The notes under the pieces: model-generated | Databases searched by the model: none | Seen by the model: the letters and a program-made list of their open reading frames with translations, nothing else | Told to the model about the DNA's origin: nothing | Part shown: positions 9,149 through 18,063 of the stretch, in pieces | How the letters are laid out: each line of letters opens with the position of its first letter | Numbering within the stretch: position 1 is the first letter of the stretch | Program-made: the position numbers and the translations under genes | Assembly (NCBI RefSeq): GCF_011752565.1 | Contig: NZ_VWXK01000021.1 | Location: 39,200 to 103,199, forward strand | Length of the DNA: 64,000 nucleotides | DNA from: Pantoea sp. Ap-967 | GTDB lineage: Bacteria; Pseudomonadota; Gammaproteobacteria; Pseudomonadales; Pseudomonadaceae | Direction: 5' to 3'

Positions 9149-10213
9149 ATGTCCGCTTGTACACCTGACCTCGCCCAACTGGCCCAATCGATCAAGATCT
9201 GGGGCCAAGACCTCGGTTTTGCCCACGTCGGCATCGCCGGGGTAGACCTTGGCGAGCACGAACAGCACCTGCAGCGCTGGCTCGACGCCGGCTACCAGGG
9301 CGAAATGGAATACCTCGGCGCCCACGGCAGCAAGCGCGCCCACCCCGAGCAGTTGATTCCCGGCACGGTGCGGGTGGTGTCGCTGCGCATGGACTACCTG
9401 CCCGGCGACACCCAGATGGCCCAGCGCCTGGCCCAGCCCGAGAAAGCCTACATCTCGCGCTATGCCCTGGGCCGTGACTACCACAAGCTGGTGCGCAAGC
9501 GCGTGCAGTTCCTGGCCGACCGTATCCAGGAGGCCATCGGCCCGTTTGGCTACCGCGCCTTCGTCGACAGTGCCCCGGTGCTGGAAAAGGCCTTGGCCGA
9601 GCAGGCCGGGCTGGGCTGGATCGGCAAGAACACCCTGCTGCTCAACCGCAAGGCCGGCAGCTACTTCTTCCTGGCCGAGCTGTTCGTCGACCTGCCGCTG
9701 CCGGTGGACGCCGCGCACACCAGCGAGCATTGCGGGCGTTGCCAGGCGTGCCTGGACATCTGCCCGACCCAGGCCTTCGTCGGGCCGTACGTGCTGGATG
9801 CCCGGCGTTGCATTTCCTACCTGACCATCGAGCTGCGCGGGCCGATTCCGCTGGAGTTGCGCTCGATGATGGGCAACCGGGTGTTTGGCTGCGACGACTG
9901 CCAGATCGTTTGCCCGTGGAACCGCTTTGCCAATCACAGCAAGGAAAGCGACTTCCAGCCGCGGCACGGGCTGGAAAATGCCGAGCTTGCCGAGATGTTC
10001 CTGTGGGATGAGCGCACGTTCCTGCGCAAGACCGAGGGCGGGCCGCTGCGGCGGGCGGGGTATGAGCGGTTCTTGCGCAACCTGGCGGTGGGCCTTGGCA
10101 ATGCGCCGTCGACGATTCCGGTGGTCGAGGCGTTGAAGGCGCGGCGCGAAGATGAGTCGGCGCTGGTGCGCGAGCATGTGCAGTGGGCGCTAGAGCGCCA
10201 TGGGGTTGAGTAA
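9149..10213 (+). CDS. queG: QueG, epoxyqueuosine reductase
   Basis: The 354-residue protein starts MSACTPDLAQLAQSIKIWGQDLGFAHVGIAGVDL. It has a cobalamin-binding N-terminal part with GYQGEMEYL and an iron-sulfur region with CGRCQACLDICPTQAF and CDDCQIVCPWNRFA, enough cysteines for two 4Fe-4S clusters. The C-terminus is helical (HEAT-like). It catalyses the last step of queuosine formation in tRNA. It is transcribed away from nnrD with a 65-bp gap that must hold both promoters. A TTG start five codons earlier is possible but less likely. Confidence 0.96.
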   Translation: MSACTPDLAQLAQSIKIWGQDLGFAHVGIAGVDLGEHEQHLQRWLDAGYQGEMEYLGAHGSKRAHPEQLIPGTVRVVSLRMDYLPGDTQMAQRLAQPEKAYISRYALGRDYHKLVRKRVQFLADRIQEAIGPFGYRAFVDSAPVLEKALAEQAGLGWIGKNTLLLNRKAGSYFFLAELFVDLPLPVDAAHTSEHCGRCQACLDICPTQAFVGPYVLDARRCISYLTIELRGPIPLELRSMMGNRVFGCDDCQIVCPWNRFANHSKESDFQPRHGLENAELAEMFLWDERTFLRKTEGGPLRRAGYERFLRNLAVGLGNAPSTIPVVEALKARREDESALVREHVQWALERHGVE

Positions 10214-10290
10214 CGAAGCCGCTTCGACTGCCAGAAGCTTGCACGCCCCTATGGAAAAAATCGTATCTCTCTGATTTTACGGGTATTTCT

Positions 10291-10403
10291 GTAGGAGCGA
10301 GCGCAGCTCGCGATGGGCTGCAAAGCAGCCCCAGCACTATGAGCCGCGAGGCTGAAACCCTGGGGCCGCTGCGCGCCCCATCGCGAGCTGCGCTCGCTCC
10401 TAC
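10291..10403. repeat. Inverted REP pair, family A (queG 3' region)
   Basis: GTAGGAGCGAGCGCAGC runs from 10291 and its inverted copy ends at 10403, with complementary GGGCTGC/GCAGCCC sub-stems in between. This is an extragenic REP pair of the Pseudomonas type. It occupies the middle of the 333-bp gap 10214-10546 between convergent queG and the TRIC-type gene. The remainder (10404-10546) shows no gene or RNA that I can recognise. Confidence 0.9.
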
Positions 10404-10546
10404 CGGGGGCGGTGCTGGCCTGGAGATGGGCGCTTGATCGGCAACCCAGGTAGGTCAAGCGCCGGAGTTCGCGTATCGCATTTGGGGGCACTCACGCATT
10501 GCGGCGTGACTGATGGCACTGCACCTGCGCGACAGCGCAGTGGCGA

Positions 10547-11158
10547 TCATTGCTGGTCGTTGTAATGAAACTTGGGCATTTCCCAATGGAAGCGAATCGC
10601 CAGCAAGCGCACCAGGAACCCGCCAAACAAGGTCAGCAACATCGCCTGCTCGGCCGGGACCTTGAAATACACGCAACCCAGGTAGAACCAGGCCGCCGCG
10701 AACGACACGCTGGCATACAGCTCGCGGCGGAACACCAGCGGGATATCGTTGCAGAAGATATCCCGCAGGATTCCGCCGAACACCCCGGTAATCACCCCGC
10801 TGATCGACGCCACCAGCATGCCCTGGCCCATTTCCAGCGCCGTCATGCAGCCAATCAGGGTAAAGGCCACCAGCCCCAGGGCATCGAGCACCAGGAACAG
10901 CGAACGCAAGCGGCGCATCATCGGCGCGATGAAAATCGTCAGCAACGCAGCGAAACTGGTCAGCACCAGGTATTCCGGGTGTTTCACCCAGGTCAGCGGG
11001 TAGTGCCCGAGCAACACGTCACGCACCGAACCACCGCCCAGGGCAGTGACGCAGGCGATCAGCACCACGCCGAACCAGTCCATGCCGCGGCGCCCGGCAG
11101 ACAAGGCACCGGTCATGGCTTCGGCGGTGATGGCGATCAGGTAGAGCATCAACAACAT
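10547..11158 (-). CDS. TRIC-type (UPF0126/YicG) membrane protein
   Basis: From ATG 11158 the protein is 203 residues, all hydrophobic segments, in two repeated halves of about three helices. The repeated signature is visible twice, as GGGSVRDVLLGHYP and GGILRDIFCNDIP. This is the UPF0126 family, bacterial relatives of trimeric intracellular cation channels. Substrate is not evident; some family members have been linked to cation or amino-acid movement, which cannot be decided here. The open frame extends 80 codons upstream, but that part is low-complexity basic sequence and is read as antisense noise. Confidence 0.88.
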   Translation of the reverse strand: MLLMLYLIAITAEAMTGALSAGRRGMDWFGVVLIACVTALGGGSVRDVLLGHYPLTWVKHPEYLVLTSFAALLTIFIAPMMRRLRSLFLVLDALGLVAFTLIGCMTALEMGQGMLVASISGVITGVFGGILRDIFCNDIPLVFRRELYASVSFAAAWFYLGCVYFKVPAEQAMLLTLFGGFLVRLLAIRFHWEMPKFHYNDQQ

Positions 11159-11249
11159 GGCGCAGGTCCGTGCGGGAAAGGCGCGCAGTCTAACCAGTTG
11201 CCCCTGGCACCAAAAGGGGGCGCAAGCGGAATATCTGCGCCCTTTCGGC

Positions 11250-11792
11250 TCACACCTTGATGAAGTGCTCGCGGTAGTGACGCAGCTCGGCGATCGACTC
11301 GCGGATATCGTCCAGCGCCAGGTGGGTGCTGCCCTTCTTGAAGCTGTCGCGTACATCCGGCGCCCAGCGCGCGGCCAGCTCCTTGAGCGTGGACACATCG
11401 AGGTTGCGGTAGTGGAAGTAGTTTTCCAGGCCGCGCATGTGGCGGTACAGGAAGCGGCGGTCCTGGCAGATGCTGTTGCCGCAGATCGGCGACTTGCCCT
11501 TGGGCACCCATTGTTCGAGGAAAGCGATGGTCTGCGCCTCGGCCTCGGCCATGCTGATCGTGCTCTCGCGCACGCGCTGGGTCAGGCCCGAGGCGCCATG
11601 GGTACGGGTATTCCACTCGTCCATGCGCGCCAGCACCTCGTCACTGTGGTGAATGGCGATCACCGGGCCTTCGGCCAGGGTGTTCAGCTCGCTGTCGGTG
11701 ACGATGGTGGCCATCTCGATGATGACGTCGTGGTCCGGGTCCAGGCCGGTCATTTCCAGATCGATCCAGATCAGGTTCTGTGGGTTCTGCAT
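11250..11792 (-). CDS. orn: Orn, oligoribonuclease
   Basis: The 180-residue enzyme starts MQNPQNLIWIDLEMTGLDPDHDVIIEMATIVTD and has the DEDDh exonuclease motifs: DLEMTG, the HNARFD-equivalent region NSICQDRRFLYRHM, and HLALDDIRESIAELRHYREHF near the C-terminus. It degrades 2-5 nt RNAs, including pGpG from cyclic-di-GMP turnover, and is essential in many gammaproteobacteria. It faces rsgA across a 140-bp divergent gap, the same pairing as in other pseudomonads. Confidence 0.97.
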   Translation of the reverse strand: MQNPQNLIWIDLEMTGLDPDHDVIIEMATIVTDSELNTLAEGPVIAIHHSDEVLARMDEWNTRTHGASGLTQRVRESTISMAEAEAQTIAFLEQWVPKGKSPICGNSICQDRRFLYRHMRGLENYFHYRNLDVSTLKELAARWAPDVRDSFKKGSTHLALDDIRESIAELRHYREHFIKV

Positions 11793-11932
11793 GAAGGGCT
11801 CCTCGTATAGGCCGTCATAGTAGCCTAGCGATGGTGGCCTGCGCATGCGCGGCGCAAAGGTAACCAGAATGGTCGGCGGGCGGGCGTGCTAAACTGCCTG
11901 CCGTTTTCAACTTGCCCCACCTTGGAAGGTCC

Positions 11933-12964
11933 ATGGCCAAACGCCAGCTCAATCGGCGCCAGAACTGGCGTATCGAAAAAATCCAGAACGAACGCGCCGC
12001 TCGCGCCGCCAAACGCGAACAGCACGTGCTGCAGGAGCTGGAGGGCGGCGACCTGGGGCCGGAGCAGCTGGGCCTGGTGATTGCCCACTTCGGCGTGCAG
12101 GTCGAGGTCGAGGCCCAGGACGGCGAGGTGGCAGGCCAGGTATTCCGCTGCCACCTGCGGGCCAACCTGCCGGCGCTGGTAACCGGCGACCGGGTGGTGT
12201 GGCGGGCCGGCAACCAGGGCATCGGCGTGATCGTCGCGCAGATGCCGCGCAGCACCGAGCTGTGCCGGCCGAACAACCACGGCCAGCTCAAGCCGGTGGC
12301 GGCCAACGTCGACCTGATCGTGATCGTGTTCGCCCCGGCCCCCGAGCCGCACCCGAACCTGATCGACCGTTACCTGGTGGCCGCCGAGCACGCCGGTATC
12401 CGCCCATTGTTGCTGCTGAACAAGGCCGACCTGATCGACGACGACAACGGCCCGGGCCTGCATGCCCTGCTTGAGGTGTACCGCGAGCTCGGCTACCCGT
12501 TGCTGGAAGTGTCGGCGCACCACGGCGATGGCATGCAGCGCCTGCAGCAGATGCTCGACGGCCACATCAGCGTGTTCGTCGGCCAGTCGGGCGTGGGCAA
12601 GTCGTCGCTGGTCAACAGCCTGCTGCCCGACGCCGGCACCCGCGTCGGCGACCTGTCCGAATGGTCTGGCCAAGGCACCCACACCACCACCACCGCGCGC
12701 CTCTACCACTTCCCCAATGGCGGCGACCTGATCGACTCGCCCGGCATCCGTGAATTCGGCCTGGGCCACGTCAGCCGCGCCGACGTGGAAGACGGCTTCA
12801 TCGAATTCCGCGACCTGTTCGGCACCTGCCGCTTCCGTGACTGCAAGCATGACCGCGAACCGGGGTGCGCCTTGCTCAAGGCACTGGAGGATGGCCGGAT
12901 CAAGCCGCAACGGATGAGCAGCTATCGCTCGATCATCGCCAGCTTGCCGGAAGACAGCTATTAA
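11933..12964 (+). CDS. rsgA: RsgA, small-subunit biogenesis GTPase
   Basis: The 343-residue protein begins MAKRQLNRRQNWRIEKIQNER, a basic tail, then an OB-fold, then a circularly permuted GTPase domain in which NKAD precedes the P-loop GQSGVGKSSLVNSLLP and DSPGIREFGL follows. The C-terminal zinc knuckle is present (CRFRDCKHDREPGCAL). RsgA checks the decoding centre of the 30S subunit during late maturation. The ATG at 11933 follows a GGAAGG site. An upstream TTG at 11912 is in frame but not needed. Confidence 0.97.
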   Translation: MAKRQLNRRQNWRIEKIQNERAARAAKREQHVLQELEGGDLGPEQLGLVIAHFGVQVEVEAQDGEVAGQVFRCHLRANLPALVTGDRVVWRAGNQGIGVIVAQMPRSTELCRPNNHGQLKPVAANVDLIVIVFAPAPEPHPNLIDRYLVAAEHAGIRPLLLLNKADLIDDDNGPGLHALLEVYRELGYPLLEVSAHHGDGMQRLQQMLDGHISVFVGQSGVGKSSLVNSLLPDAGTRVGDLSEWSGQGTHTTTTARLYHFPNGGDLIDSPGIREFGLGHVSRADVEDGFIEFRDLFGTCRFRDCKHDREPGCALLKALEDGRIKPQRMSSYRSIIASLPEDSY

Positions 12965-13078
12965 TTTGTAGGAATTGTTACCGCAGCATGTAGGACCGCT
13001 CCGGATTTTCCGTCATCTATTGCCCCTTCCCGCGCTTTCCCTGAAGGTCATGGCTTCACTTCAGGGAGGGCAACGCCA

Positions 13079-13558
13079 ATGCCGGTGTTCATCAGCTACT
13101 GCCAGGAGGCGCGGCTCGACGCCTTCATCCTCAACGAGCGCCTGCTGCTCGAAGGCATCACCGCGCAGCTTGTTCTGTTCGACGCCGACGGCCAGACCCA
13201 TGACGACCTTTATGGCAACGGCTGCCAGCAGATGAGCGATGCCACCCACTGGATCGGCCTGCTGCCGGCAGCGGCGGGCGAGGATTGGTGGACGGCGTGG
13301 CTGTTGGGCGCAGCGGTGATGGCCAACCGGCGGGTATGCTTCTACCGCGCCGGGGACGAGCCGCTAACGGGCTTTCTGAGCCGCTGGCCGGTGATGCGGG
13401 AACGGGCGCATATCGACCTGTTCGTGCGGGCCTACCACGATGAATGCACGTTCCAGCGGGCGATGGTGTTGCCCACGGCGCGCGGAACCTGCGCCGACCG
13501 GGACAATGCAGATTTCTTTCATGCCGACCTCAAGGCCAAGATCAGGCGGGGGTTTTGA
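13079..13558 (+). CDS. TIR-like small protein, function unknown
   Basis: A 159-residue protein with a good GGGAGG ribosome site. MPVFISYCQEARLDAFILNERLLLEGITAQLVLFD resembles the start of bacterial TIR domains (beta-A FISY, helix A, beta-B), and SDATHWIGLLPAAAGEDWWTAWLLGAA resembles the later beta-strand and helix that in TIR NADases reads S-x-W-x3-E-L. Here the position of the catalytic Glu is Trp. No signal peptide or membrane segment is visible. It stands alone between rsgA and motB (convergent), with no obvious defence partner. The fold call is from sequence resemblance only, so it may instead be another flavodoxin-like family. Confidence 0.6.
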   Translation: MPVFISYCQEARLDAFILNERLLLEGITAQLVLFDADGQTHDDLYGNGCQQMSDATHWIGLLPAAAGEDWWTAWLLGAAVMANRRVCFYRAGDEPLTGFLSRWPVMRERAHIDLFVRAYHDECTFQRAMVLPTARGTCADRDNADFFHADLKAKIRRGF

Positions 13559-13596
13559 GGGCCTGTCGCAACCTACGGGGGAACACCCATCCCCCC

Positions 13597-13640
13597 GTAG
13601 GAGCGACCGCAGGTCGCGATTGGGCCGCAACGCGGCCCCA
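13597..13640. repeat. Single REP, family C, plus GGGCCGC hairpin
   Basis: GTAGGAGCGACCGCAGG from 13597 is one copy of the third REP variant. It is followed by a GGGCCGC-AAC-GCGGCCC hairpin (about 13623-13639) just beyond the motB stop. It lies between two convergent genes and could end transcription from either side, although no T run follows. Confidence 0.75.
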
Positions 13641-13644
13641 GCGG

Positions 13645-14679
13645 TTACTGGTCCTTCTGCTCATCCATCTTCAAGGTCCCATCCTCGAAGATGTTCAGCT
13701 TCTGGCGCAGCTCCCGCGGCTGCATCGGCGTGTCGCCGGCCCCCGGTGCTGCCGGCGTAGCCGGTGCCGGTGCCCCAGCCCCGGCAGGCGCCGCCGGCTG
13801 GGCGGGCTGGTCCGGAGCCTTCGGCGTGCCCTGCTCGCCTTCGATGTTCTGCTGGGCCTTCTTGGTCAGGACGATGATGTCGATACGACGGTTCACCGGG
13901 TTGAACGGGTCCTGCTTGTCGAACAGCGACGACGAGGCATAGCCCACCACCCGCGCCACCTGGCCGTCCGGGTAGCCACCGGCCAGCAGCGCACGGCGCG
14001 CGGCGTTGGCGCGGTTGGCCGAGAGCTCCCAGTTGCCGAACTCGCCGCTGCCGGCATACGGCTTGGCATCGGTGTGGCCGCTGATGCTGATCTTGTTCGG
14101 CACCGCCTTGATGGTGTCGGCCATGGCCAGCAGGATGTCCTCGAAGTACGGCTGCAGGCGCGCACTGCCGATGTCGAACATCGGCCGCTTGTCGTTATCC
14201 ATGATCTGGATGCGCAGGCCGTCCTGGGTGATCTCGAACAGGATCTGGTCCTTGAACTTCTGCAGCTGCGGGTTTTCCTCGACCTTGTCCTTCAACTCTT
14301 GCAACAGCAGTTGCAGGCGCTCTTGCTCAACCTGCTCGGCCATGGTTTCGACCTTGTCCTTGTCCAGCTGGATGCTGGTGTCAGGCGTAGGTTCGGACTT
14401 CATTTCCGGGTTGATGGTCTTTTCCGGCGCCAGCTGCGGCGAACCGCCCAGGTCGATGATGTAGGGCGTGCCGCTTTCGGAGAAGCCGATCGGGTCCTTG
14501 AAGTAGCCAGCAATGGCGATTTTCTGCTCGGGCGTGGCCGTGGACAACAACCACAACACCAGGAAGAACGCCATCATCGCCGTGGCGAAGTCGGCGAAGG
14601 CGATCTTCCAGGCGCCGCCGTGGTGGCCGCCGCCAAAGCGCTTGACGCGCTTGATGATTATCGGCTGATTGTTTTCCAT
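13645..14679 (-). CDS. motB: MotB, flagellar stator protein
   Basis: The 344-residue protein begins MENNQPIIIKRVKRFGGGHHGGAWKIAFADFATAMMAFFLVLWLL, one membrane helix with the proton-carrying Asp at 30. A plug/linker follows, then an OmpA-like peptidoglycan-binding domain (about 190-300, ISGHTDAKPYAGSGEFGNWELSANRA). The last 60 residues are a Pro/Ala-rich tail. With MotA it forms the proton-driven stator. It starts three bases after motA stops. The pair sits away from any flagellar cluster, as is usual for motAB in Pseudomonas. Confidence 0.96.
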   Translation of the reverse strand: MENNQPIIIKRVKRFGGGHHGGAWKIAFADFATAMMAFFLVLWLLSTATPEQKIAIAGYFKDPIGFSESGTPYIIDLGGSPQLAPEKTINPEMKSEPTPDTSIQLDKDKVETMAEQVEQERLQLLLQELKDKVEENPQLQKFKDQILFEITQDGLRIQIMDNDKRPMFDIGSARLQPYFEDILLAMADTIKAVPNKISISGHTDAKPYAGSGEFGNWELSANRANAARRALLAGGYPDGQVARVVGYASSSLFDKQDPFNPVNRRIDIIVLTKKAQQNIEGEQGTPKAPDQPAQPAAPAGAGAPAPATPAAPGAGDTPMQPRELRQKLNIFEDGTLKMDEQKDQ

Positions 14680-14682
14680 GAC

Positions 14683-15534
14683 TCAGCGACCGCGAACCGC
14701 TTGTTCCAGTTCGGCGAAGCTTGGGCGATGCTTGGGGTACAGCACCTTGCGCCCGAATTCGACGGCCAGCGAAGGCGGCATGCCAGAGGCCGAAGCCACC
14801 AGCGAGGCCTTGATCGACTCATAGAGGTTGAGTTCTTCCTTGGCATCGTGCTCCAGGCACTTGGCCAGCGGGCCGAAGAAGCCGTAGGCGGCGAGAATAC
14901 CGAAGAAAGTACCCACCAGCGCCGCACCCACGTGCATGCCGATGGCCTTCTGGTCGCCGTCACCGAGCGACGCCATGGTCACCACGATACCCAGTACCGC
15001 CGCGACAATACCGAAGCCGGGCATGCCGTCGGCGATGCCGGTCACCGCGTGGGAGGGGTGCTCCAGCTCTTCCTTCATGCTCAGCAGCTCCATGTCGAAC
15101 AAGCCTTCGAGCTCGTGCGGGGCCATGTTGCCGGTGGACATGATGCGCAGGTAGTCACAAATGAATGCGGTCATGCGCTCATCACCCAGCACTGCCGGGT
15201 ACTTGGCGAAGATCGGGCTGGCCGCGGCGTCTTCGATATCGCTCTCGATCGCCATCATGCCTTCGCGGCGGCTCTTGTTGAGGATCTCGTACACCAGGCC
15301 CAGCACCTCCAGGTAGAAGGTGTGGGTGAAGCGCGAGCCAAACATCTTCATCGACTTCTTGACCACGTGCATGGTCATGTAGCCGGGGTTGGCCTGCATG
15401 AAGGCGCCAAAGGCCGCACCGCCGATGATCAGCACTTCGAATGGCTGGATCAGCGCCGCGATCTTGCCGTGGGAGAGCACATATCCGCCGAGCACGCTCG
15501 CGAATACGACGATGATGCCGATAATTTTAGCCAT
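14683..15534 (-). CDS. motA: MotA, flagellar stator channel protein
   Basis: The 283-residue protein has four membrane segments: about 1-22, 33-55, and a pair around 170-225 with PGFGIVAAVLGIVVTMASLGD and HVGAALVGTFFGILAAYGFF. The cytoplasmic loop between them carries charged residues (RSRREGMMAIESDIED) of the kind that contact FliG. It is first in a two-gene motAB operon. A 130-bp gap separates it from the divergent HDOD gene, so the two promoters lie back to back. Confidence 0.96.
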   Translation of the reverse strand: MAKIIGIIVVFASVLGGYVLSHGKIAALIQPFEVLIIGGAAFGAFMQANPGYMTMHVVKKSMKMFGSRFTHTFYLEVLGLVYEILNKSRREGMMAIESDIEDAAASPIFAKYPAVLGDERMTAFICDYLRIMSTGNMAPHELEGLFDMELLSMKEELEHPSHAVTGIADGMPGFGIVAAVLGIVVTMASLGDGDQKAIGMHVGAALVGTFFGILAAYGFFGPLAKCLEHDAKEELNLYESIKASLVASASGMPPSLAVEFGRKVLYPKHRPSFAELEQAVRGR

Positions 15535-15664
15535 AGGTTCAAAGCACTTGCTGTCGTGGTCAGGGTGAGGGACGGGAGCCTTAAAACTCTTCTTCTACTT
15601 ATCGGCAGAACTGCGCCAGACTATAGCCACTCAAAGCGAAAAGCCAGTTCGGACTGATGTCAAA

Positions 15665-17200
15665 ATGCCAATGGAAACCAAGGTGCCCACTCAGACTCCG
15701 CATACGCTAGAAGCCTGGATCAAGCAGCTGGACGGCCTGCGCGTGCCGGTACCCAAGCACAGTTACGACCGGGTTCTGAGCGCCATCAATGATAGCCGCC
15801 GTTCGCTGCGTGACATCGCCGAACTGATGCAGGATAGCCCCGCCCTGGTGCTGTCGGTGATGCGCGAGGCCAACCACCCGGCCAATGCCAGCCAGGCCGA
15901 CCCGGCCGAAAGCCTGGAAATCGCCCTCAACCGCCTGGGGCTGGTGCGCAGCAAGGAACTGCTGATGCGCCTGCCTTCGGTGCCGGAAGACGACATTCCG
16001 CCCGTGTTGCGCCAGTTCCTGCTGATCAGCCAGCACGCCGCGCAGCAGGCCAGCGGCCTGTTCGCCAGCCGCCTGGCGCGCCTGTGGCAGGAAATTCACT
16101 GGGGCAGCCTGCTGTTTCTCGCCCCCCTGTGGCCACTGGCCCTGGCCCACCCGAAACTGCTGGATGCCTGGGAGCTACGGGTTATCCATAAAGGTGAGGT
16201 GGCTGCCGACGTGGAACAGGAACTGTTCGGCGTGCGCATCTTCGCCCTGTGCCAGGCCATGGCCGAGCACTGGCGCCTGCCCCGCTGGGTCACCCAGGGC
16301 TACCGCCTGCTGCTTGAGGAACGCGACCAGCTGGCCTTGGTGCTGAGCATCGCCCGCGACGAAGACCTGCTCAACCAGCAGCACCGCCTGGACGAAGAGC
16401 CTGGCCTGCGCCGCTGGTTCAACGAGCCGGCCAATACCGTGCTGCTGGCCAACAACCTGGCCCTGGCCGCGCAAGTGGGCTGGGACAACCCGCACATGCT
16501 GCGCTGGCAGCTGCTGACCGCGCTGTACCTGCAAACGTCGCTGGAAGACGTGCAGCAGCAGGTTCACCAGCAGGCCGCCGCCAGTGCCCGCCGCCATGCC
16601 CGCCATGCCCTGTTCCACCCCGCCGAGGCATTGATCTGGCCCTGGGACCAGCGCCGCCCGCACCCAGACATGCTCACCCCACCGCCCCCCTCCAGTGAGG
16701 CGCTGGGCCGCTGGCGCGCCCTGTGCCAGGAGCTGCTGGCCCAGCCCAGCCCGTTCACCAACGCCGTACACCTGGCCACCCACGCGCGCGAAGCCCTGGA
16801 AGCCTGCGGCATGCAGCGCATCATGCTGCTGAGCCTGGACAAGGCCTGCGATTACCTGCGCGTGCAGCAGATCGCCGGGCTGCCCAAGGAGGCCGGGGGC
16901 ATCGCCCTGGCCATCGAGCAGAACCGGTTGCTGCAGAAGCTGATGAGCAAGGCCGGCCAGCTGCGCCTGACGCCAGACAACCACGCCCAGTTCTCGGCCC
17001 TGCTGCCGGCGCCCCTGCGTGCGCTGTTTCGCAGCGAGCACCTGCTGCTGCGTTCGCTGGCAGTCGGTGACCAGGTGCTGATGCTGGCGGTGGCCGACCA
17101 GGGCGGCAAGCCGCTGGCCGAGGTCAGCGTGCAGGCCTTTGGAAAAACCTCGCAATGCCTTGAGCGCGCCTTGGCCGTGTTTGCCAACCGCAGTGCCTGA
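15665..17200 (+). CDS. HDOD-domain protein
   Basis: A 511-residue soluble protein. The N-terminal third (KQLDGLRVPVPKHSYDRVLSAINDSRRSLRDIAELMQDSPALVLSVMREANHP) is a HDOD domain, the catalytically inactive relative of HD phosphohydrolases found in signalling proteins. The C-terminal part (about 360-505) resembles a GAF-like sensory domain but is too divergent to call firmly. Substrate or partner is not visible. Start is ATG 15665, with a second ATG two codons later. It is divergent from motAB, which may hint at a motility or c-di-GMP role, but that is inference only. Confidence 0.82.
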   Translation: MPMETKVPTQTPHTLEAWIKQLDGLRVPVPKHSYDRVLSAINDSRRSLRDIAELMQDSPALVLSVMREANHPANASQADPAESLEIALNRLGLVRSKELLMRLPSVPEDDIPPVLRQFLLISQHAAQQASGLFASRLARLWQEIHWGSLLFLAPLWPLALAHPKLLDAWELRVIHKGEVAADVEQELFGVRIFALCQAMAEHWRLPRWVTQGYRLLLEERDQLALVLSIARDEDLLNQQHRLDEEPGLRRWFNEPANTVLLANNLALAAQVGWDNPHMLRWQLLTALYLQTSLEDVQQQVHQQAAASARRHARHALFHPAEALIWPWDQRRPHPDMLTPPPPSSEALGRWRALCQELLAQPSPFTNAVHLATHAREALEACGMQRIMLLSLDKACDYLRVQQIAGLPKEAGGIALAIEQNRLLQKLMSKAGQLRLTPDNHAQFSALLPAPLRALFRSEHLLLRSLAVGDQVLMLAVADQGGKPLAEVSVQAFGKTSQCLERALAVFANRSA

Positions 17201-17244
17201 GGCTTGCGCTACAATCGGCTCTCTTTCCACACTGGAGAACGTGG

Positions 17245-18054
17245 ATGTCTGACTTTTCCGGCCTGCCCTTGGTGATCGAAGCCGCGGACTTGCTGCCGCG
17301 CCTGGCTTCGCCCCAGCTGATTCTGGTCGACCTGAGCAGTGCCAACCGCTATGTCAGCGGCCATATCAGCGGCGCCCGCTTCGTCGAAGGCAAGCGCACC
17401 CAGCTTGGCCAGCCTCCGGCACCCGGCCTGCTGCCGGCCCAGGCGGAGCTGGAAAAGCTGTTCAGCGAACTCGGCCACCGTGACGATGCGGTGTACGTGG
17501 TGTACGACGATGAAGGCGGCGGCTGGGCCGGCCGTTTCATCTGGCTGCTCGACGTCATCGGCCACACCCGCTACCACTACCTCAACGGCGGCATCCAGGC
17601 CTGGCCATCGGACCAGCTCTCCACCGACGTGCCCACGCCGGGCAATGCCCCGGTGCACCTGCACGTGCATGGCGAACCCACCGCCACCCGGGAGTACCTG
17701 CAGAGCCGCCTGGGCGCCGATGACCTGGTTATCTGGGACGCCCGTGGCCCACAGGAATTCAACGGCGAGAAAGTGCTGGCGGCCAAGGCCGGGCACATTC
17801 CCGGCGCCGTCAATTTCGAATGGACCGCCGGCATGGACCTCAACGACCACCTGCGCATCCGCGCAGACATCGCCGAGGTACTGCAGCAACTGGGTATCAC
17901 CCCTGACAAGGAAGTGATCACCCACTGCCAAACCCACCGCCGCTCCGGTTTCACCTACCTGGTGGCCAAGGCCCTCGGCTACCCACGCATCAAGGCCTAC
18001 GCCGGTTCGTGGAGCGAATGGGGCAACCACCCGGACACGCCTGTAGAAGTCTAA
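17245..18054 (+). CDS. rhdA: Thiosulfate sulfurtransferase (rhodanese)
   Basis: The 269-residue protein has two rhodanese modules: an inactive N-terminal one (about 8-125) and a C-terminal one with the persulfide cysteine at 228 in THCQTHRRSGFTYLVAKALGYPRIKAYAGSW. It matches the RhdA type of Azotobacter/Pseudomonas, whose active loop is CQTHHR; here the fifth loop residue is Arg. It moves sulfane sulfur from thiosulfate to cyanide or protein acceptors. It is nine bases upstream of psd and probably cotranscribed with it, the order also remembered from P. aeruginosa. Confidence 0.92.
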   Translation: MSDFSGLPLVIEAADLLPRLASPQLILVDLSSANRYVSGHISGARFVEGKRTQLGQPPAPGLLPAQAELEKLFSELGHRDDAVYVVYDDEGGGWAGRFIWLLDVIGHTRYHYLNGGIQAWPSDQLSTDVPTPGNAPVHLHVHGEPTATREYLQSRLGADDLVIWDARGPQEFNGEKVLAAKAGHIPGAVNFEWTAGMDLNDHLRIRADIAEVLQQLGITPDKEVITHCQTHRRSGFTYLVAKALGYPRIKAYAGSWSEWGNHPDTPVEV

Positions 18055-18063
18055 GGAACCTGC

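Noticed and set aside
10291..10403. CRISPR array from the repeated GTAGGAGCG units
   Set aside because: The units are inverted pairs scattered over the whole window, not regularly spaced direct repeats, and no cas gene is present.
13079..13558. Thoeris-type defence gene
   Set aside because: No ThsA-like partner is next to it and the usual catalytic Glu is missing, so a defence assignment is not supported.
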